In this document: positions 60,401 to 64,000 of the stretch, piece after piece | Layout of the letters: every line of letters starts with the position of its first letter | How positions within the stretch are numbered: the first letter of the stretch is position 1 | Origin: Ifrita kowaldi | Taxonomy: Eukaryota > Chordata > Aves > Passeriformes > Cinclosomatidae | DNA: 64,000 nt | Assembly: GCA_013398055.1 (NCBI GenBank) | Contig: VZRS01002417.1 | Coordinates: 50,899-114,898, forward strand | Direction: 5' to 3' | The notes under the pieces: model-generated | Database searches by the model: none | The model's input: the letters and a program-made list of their open reading frames with translations, nothing else | Told to the model about the DNA's origin: nothing | Position numbers and translations under genes: made by a program

Positions 60401-63400
60401 ATTTTTCAGTTCTGCTGCAGCCAATCTCATAAGGCATTTAAGGAAGATAATATCTCCAGGATGACAAGCAGGCTTTGTCTTTTGACATTCCCAGGACTGA
60501 GCCTTGCTTCCTAAGACTGTTCCTCTCCATTGTTGAGAGGTCAGAGCACAGTTAGCTCTGCCACAAGTACTGCTGAACTGATAACAGATTTTTTGAGTTT
60601 ACACTGTGAAGCTGCTGCGGTAGAGTTGTCCAAGGAACCTGAATGAGCCTGTTAGTGCTCAAGTTCTGTTGGTGGCCTTGTCTAAAAGATGGCCCCATCT
60701 TTGACATCAGTGGGCAGTGAGCTACAGGGGACTTCACTAAGCACTGTGCCATTGGCAAATTCTCAGGAAACCATGCTCTCCTTGGCAGGGTACATTCCTG
60801 TTGGTGTGGAAATATGTAATTTGCTTCAAGATAACTGTGTTTTGTGGGAAGTGCTTGAGGGAGTCTCCCAGAGTGAAAGGTGAGCTTGTGAATTATCACT
60901 CAAGACCCTGTTTACTGGTAAGTACCTTGTGATTGTGTGCTTTTCAGTGTGTGGTGTGTCTGGACACATCATACAGCTGTGTTGGAAAATACCTTATTAT
61001 GCAAACAAATAGGTTGAAGGAGATGCCTTTTTTTGCTAAAAGAACAGGTTAACATTGAGGTGTAATTTGTAGTTGAGATGCATGTTACAATCAAGGAGAG
61101 GAGTTGAAAGGTGCCTTTAAAAGTATCTGTTCTTTCTCTGTCTTTACCCGAAGAAAAGTTAGTTTAAATACTGTAGTAGAGAGTTTGACACCACATTTAA
61201 ATGTTTGAGTGCTGTTGGCTCACAGAGGTTGGTGGAGATCAAGGTAAGTCCTGTCTGTGTTACTGTCTCAGCTTTTATCATCAGCAGGGGTGCCCTCACT
61301 AGCAGTCCTCTCAAGGGTGGCACATTTTCATACCAGTAATTTGCTTTAATAAAACTTCAGTAGATCCTGGTCCAGCCTTTGAATAGAAATTTAATTTAAA
61401 AAGAAAAAACCCCAACATGTGAAAGAACATATTTGAGAACATGTTTGCTCTTAAGAACTCCAGCAAAATTTTGAGATATTATATGAAATTTTCCTAATCT
61501 GTTAAGTACATGTAACTGGAATTAAATGTGAATTGATGGGGTGTTTTGCTCATGTGGTTGTGCTTCTGTATAAAACAAAAAGAATCCTGAATTGGCTTCT
61601 GTTTCTTCATTGGTAAACAGATTTTTAATAGATTCAGGTTCCTGTTCTGTGATCTGACATCAGGGAAGGGCCCTTGAAGCACCAATAAATGTTCTTTTGT
61701 TTATTTGTGTGTGTGTTAGAGAGGGAAAGAAAAAAAGGCTATGTCCAATTGAATTGGAGGGTAGAACAGCTAAGTAAAAGAACCTTAACACATCATCATA
61801 AAGGAGGGGTAGTATCTGCATTTTCCTTTGTAAGTAGGTGCTTATAAAATGGATCCATTCTTTGAACCTGTTGCTTTTCAAACCTGTTGTATGCACTAGT
61901 GATGTCAGAACGGGTGTGTCTTAATGACTGCTCAGCTGAGGTACCCGTCTGTTAGTGTCTTCTAATGTTTGAATTGAGTAAATTTTAGCCCAACATCAGT
62001 AGAAAATAAAGCTTGTTTCACTGTGATTTGGATGCTCTGCTGTGTATTTGGCCTTGTGTCACTATTGGGAGATAGAGCTGTCCATTGTATTAGGTGAAGC
62101 CTGTTCTTTCAGGTGATGCTGATTTGGGAACTATGTAAGAAATAAAAACTTGTTTATAATTCATGTGGCAGCGTCCTAAGTTAGTTTTGTCAATGCAGAT
62201 TTTATTTAGGTGGGAGAGGACTTTTCTCCATTATTAATTACTACTTGTGTCTCAGGACAATAATGGTTGTTGCTTGTCACATACATCAGTACAAAAGGTT
62301 CCAACTGTTTCAAGCCTTTAAGTTACTGGTTTGCTGGGTGGGAGGCATTGTTTGTTGGTTTTGGGTTTGTTTCCTCCTCCCCTGCCTTGGTATTGGAGGT
62401 GAATCCCTTGCAGTAATTTTAAAATTACTGAGTACAGGCTACATTTTCTCTAGTGTGTCTTGTGAGTTCTTTTTGAAGTAATTTGTGCCCTTTCTGTTTT
62501 ATGGCACTGAGGTGCAAAAGTGTTGCTTTGGTAGCTCTCACATCTGGTTTGTTCATTATTGTATGACTTGACTTGGTCTGGTTTTATTTTTGACATCTTC
62601 AAAATATCATCACTAGGAAGGAGACTTTCAGTGATGTCTGACAGGACAATACTGAGATTCTGTTGAAAAGTCCTTGCATATTCAGTAGAGTTTTACGAGC
62701 AGAATACAAAGTTACACTGCCTTTATGTAAAAAAAGAGTAACATCGAATAGCCTAAGTGTTTGTTTTGGTTATCTTTTAGAACAAGACAACTGAAAATGA
62801 AGTACTAAAACCAGGGGGTTTTTACCTCTGGCACTTAAAAGCAGATGAAACCATTAGACATCGTAGTGCTTAGCAAAACAATTTTTGAGGTCAATGAACC
62901 ATCTTTAAATGCCAGTAGCCTCCCTGTAGTAAATGAAAAAAAAAATATATCAAGTACCTTTTTGTGTTTACCTTGTACCAGTTGGTGAAAACTTGGAGAA
63001 AATGCAGGAAAATAAGCGGAGAACTGAAAAGCAGGGGAGTCTGCTTCCCAGAAAATGATGGTGTCCTGCTGTTCCAGGTCACTATATAGAGAGAGGCCCT
63101 AGAACCAACCTCTTCTGTTCAATGGCTCTGAGCCACGCATTTAGTCTTCAATACTAAAACACATAATTTAGTCTTCTATACTAAAATTTTTGAATACACA
63201 TGGTCTTCTCTTTTAGCCTGTATATTTTAAGGTACAAATTTTATTCCTTCCATATCCAATTCCTGTTTTTGTTAAACAGACATTGCTCAGTAAGGAAGAT
63301 TAATTGAAATAAACAAAAAATAGTTTTGGACAGTTTTCACATCATATTTGAAAAAGGGCTTCTGCATGCACAGTTGCATAAAAAAGTGATGTCATTGCTT

Positions 63401-64000
63401 AAGTGTTTGTGTAGTACATATTTCTGATTAGTAAAGAATGTTTTTACACTGAATTTGGTAATAAATCTGTGTACTTGGAAACCAGCATATTTTATAGTTG
63501 CCAACCTATGAAAATCAACATTTTTTCAGGAAAACAGTAGAAATACAAATGCAATACAGAATTAAAAGCTTTCAAATAAAGTTCAGAAACTAAAATTATC
63601 TGTTTCAAATAGCAGTGATTTTAAATTAGTCTGCTCTGAATGGCATAAATTGAATTAATCAACTGTTGAATTTCTTCAGGGTTTTACACTGTTGTTGCTG
63701 TCTTGTCATACTGTTGTGTATCAATATAGAAACCAGCTCCATGCCTTGACCTATTGCTTTGCACTTCCCCACCTGATTTCTCTCCCCAGAATAGCTGTAA
63801 TAGGGTGAAATAATCTCTCTAGGGCAAGTTGAAGTCTGGGCCATATTATGTTGCAGAGCAGTGGAGAAGCAGCTATATATGCTAACAGCTAAAACCCAGC
63901 TGTGCTTTTTATTCTGGCCCTGCAGCCAGCTGGCACTGAGTGAAAGCCTCTGACCTTCCAAACCAGGATGGGCACGTCCTAACTGCCCGTTGAGTCCCAG

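Larger units (their letters stand above)
54947..64000 (+). other. PNISR: Probable first intron of PNISR (incomplete)
   Basis: Nine kilobases with no coding exon that I can support. It holds a CR1 fragment at 55545-55985, a long pyrimidine tract at 57411-57461 and several open frames on both strands between 58.2 and 60.9 kb without recognised domains. Confidence 0.5.

Noticed and set aside
63659..63961. 100-codon minus-strand frame at the right end
   Set aside because: Gln/Ser-rich text without a domain; no supporting promoter or splice site seen.

Overview
The window is vertebrate nuclear DNA, most likely from a bird. Two things point there. Several degenerate CR1 LINE fragments are present, some with the typical 3-prime tail (ccttccaac followed by a ttctatga-like end). 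The gene structure is also compact, and no Alu, L1 or other mammalian repeat was recognised. A turtle or crocodilian cannot be excluded. Single N bases at 243 and 55031 fit a draft or diploid-ambiguous assembly.

Region 1-480 is a GC/CpG-rich island that looks like the promoter and first exon region of the main gene. From 8051 to 47888 on the + strand lies one essentially complete gene, USP45, a ubiquitin-specific protease. I rebuilt 17 coding exons by hand from splice sites, frame continuity and family motifs. They join without a frameshift or internal stop into 817 codons plus stop. The protein has an N-terminal ERCC1-binding-type region, a UBP zinc finger, the Cys box (Cys200), the QQQDSQE box, two CxxC zinc-knuckle pairs, a long Ser/Glu-rich insert, the His box (His748) and Asp791. 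All core catalytic elements are present, so the enzyme should be active. The 3-prime UTR probably ends at an AATAAA at 48173 or 48854.

Region 48.9-54.5 kb is intergenic DNA with nothing recognisable. At 54.56-55.18 kb there is a second CpG island with YY1-type AAGATGGCG motifs and a strong GTAAGT donor at 54947, i.e. the non-coding first exon of another + strand gene. By conserved order (USP45 followed by PNISR in the same orientation in other vertebrates) this is probably PNISR, but none of its coding sequence lies in the window. The rest, to 64000, would be its first intron, with a CR1 fragment at 55.55-55.99 kb.

Most of the window is intron. Worth a second look there are motif-dense stretches resembling conserved enhancers in USP45 introns 4 and 8; a perfect 14-bp hairpin at 9959-9993; a 42-bp tandem duplication at 6919-7002; a decoy splice acceptor 60 bp before exon 12; a possible alternative last exon after exon 13; and a hypothetical upstream exon whose small ORF would end on an ATGA overlap with the USP45 start codon. 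No bacterial, phage, CRISPR, toxin or intact viral element was seen.
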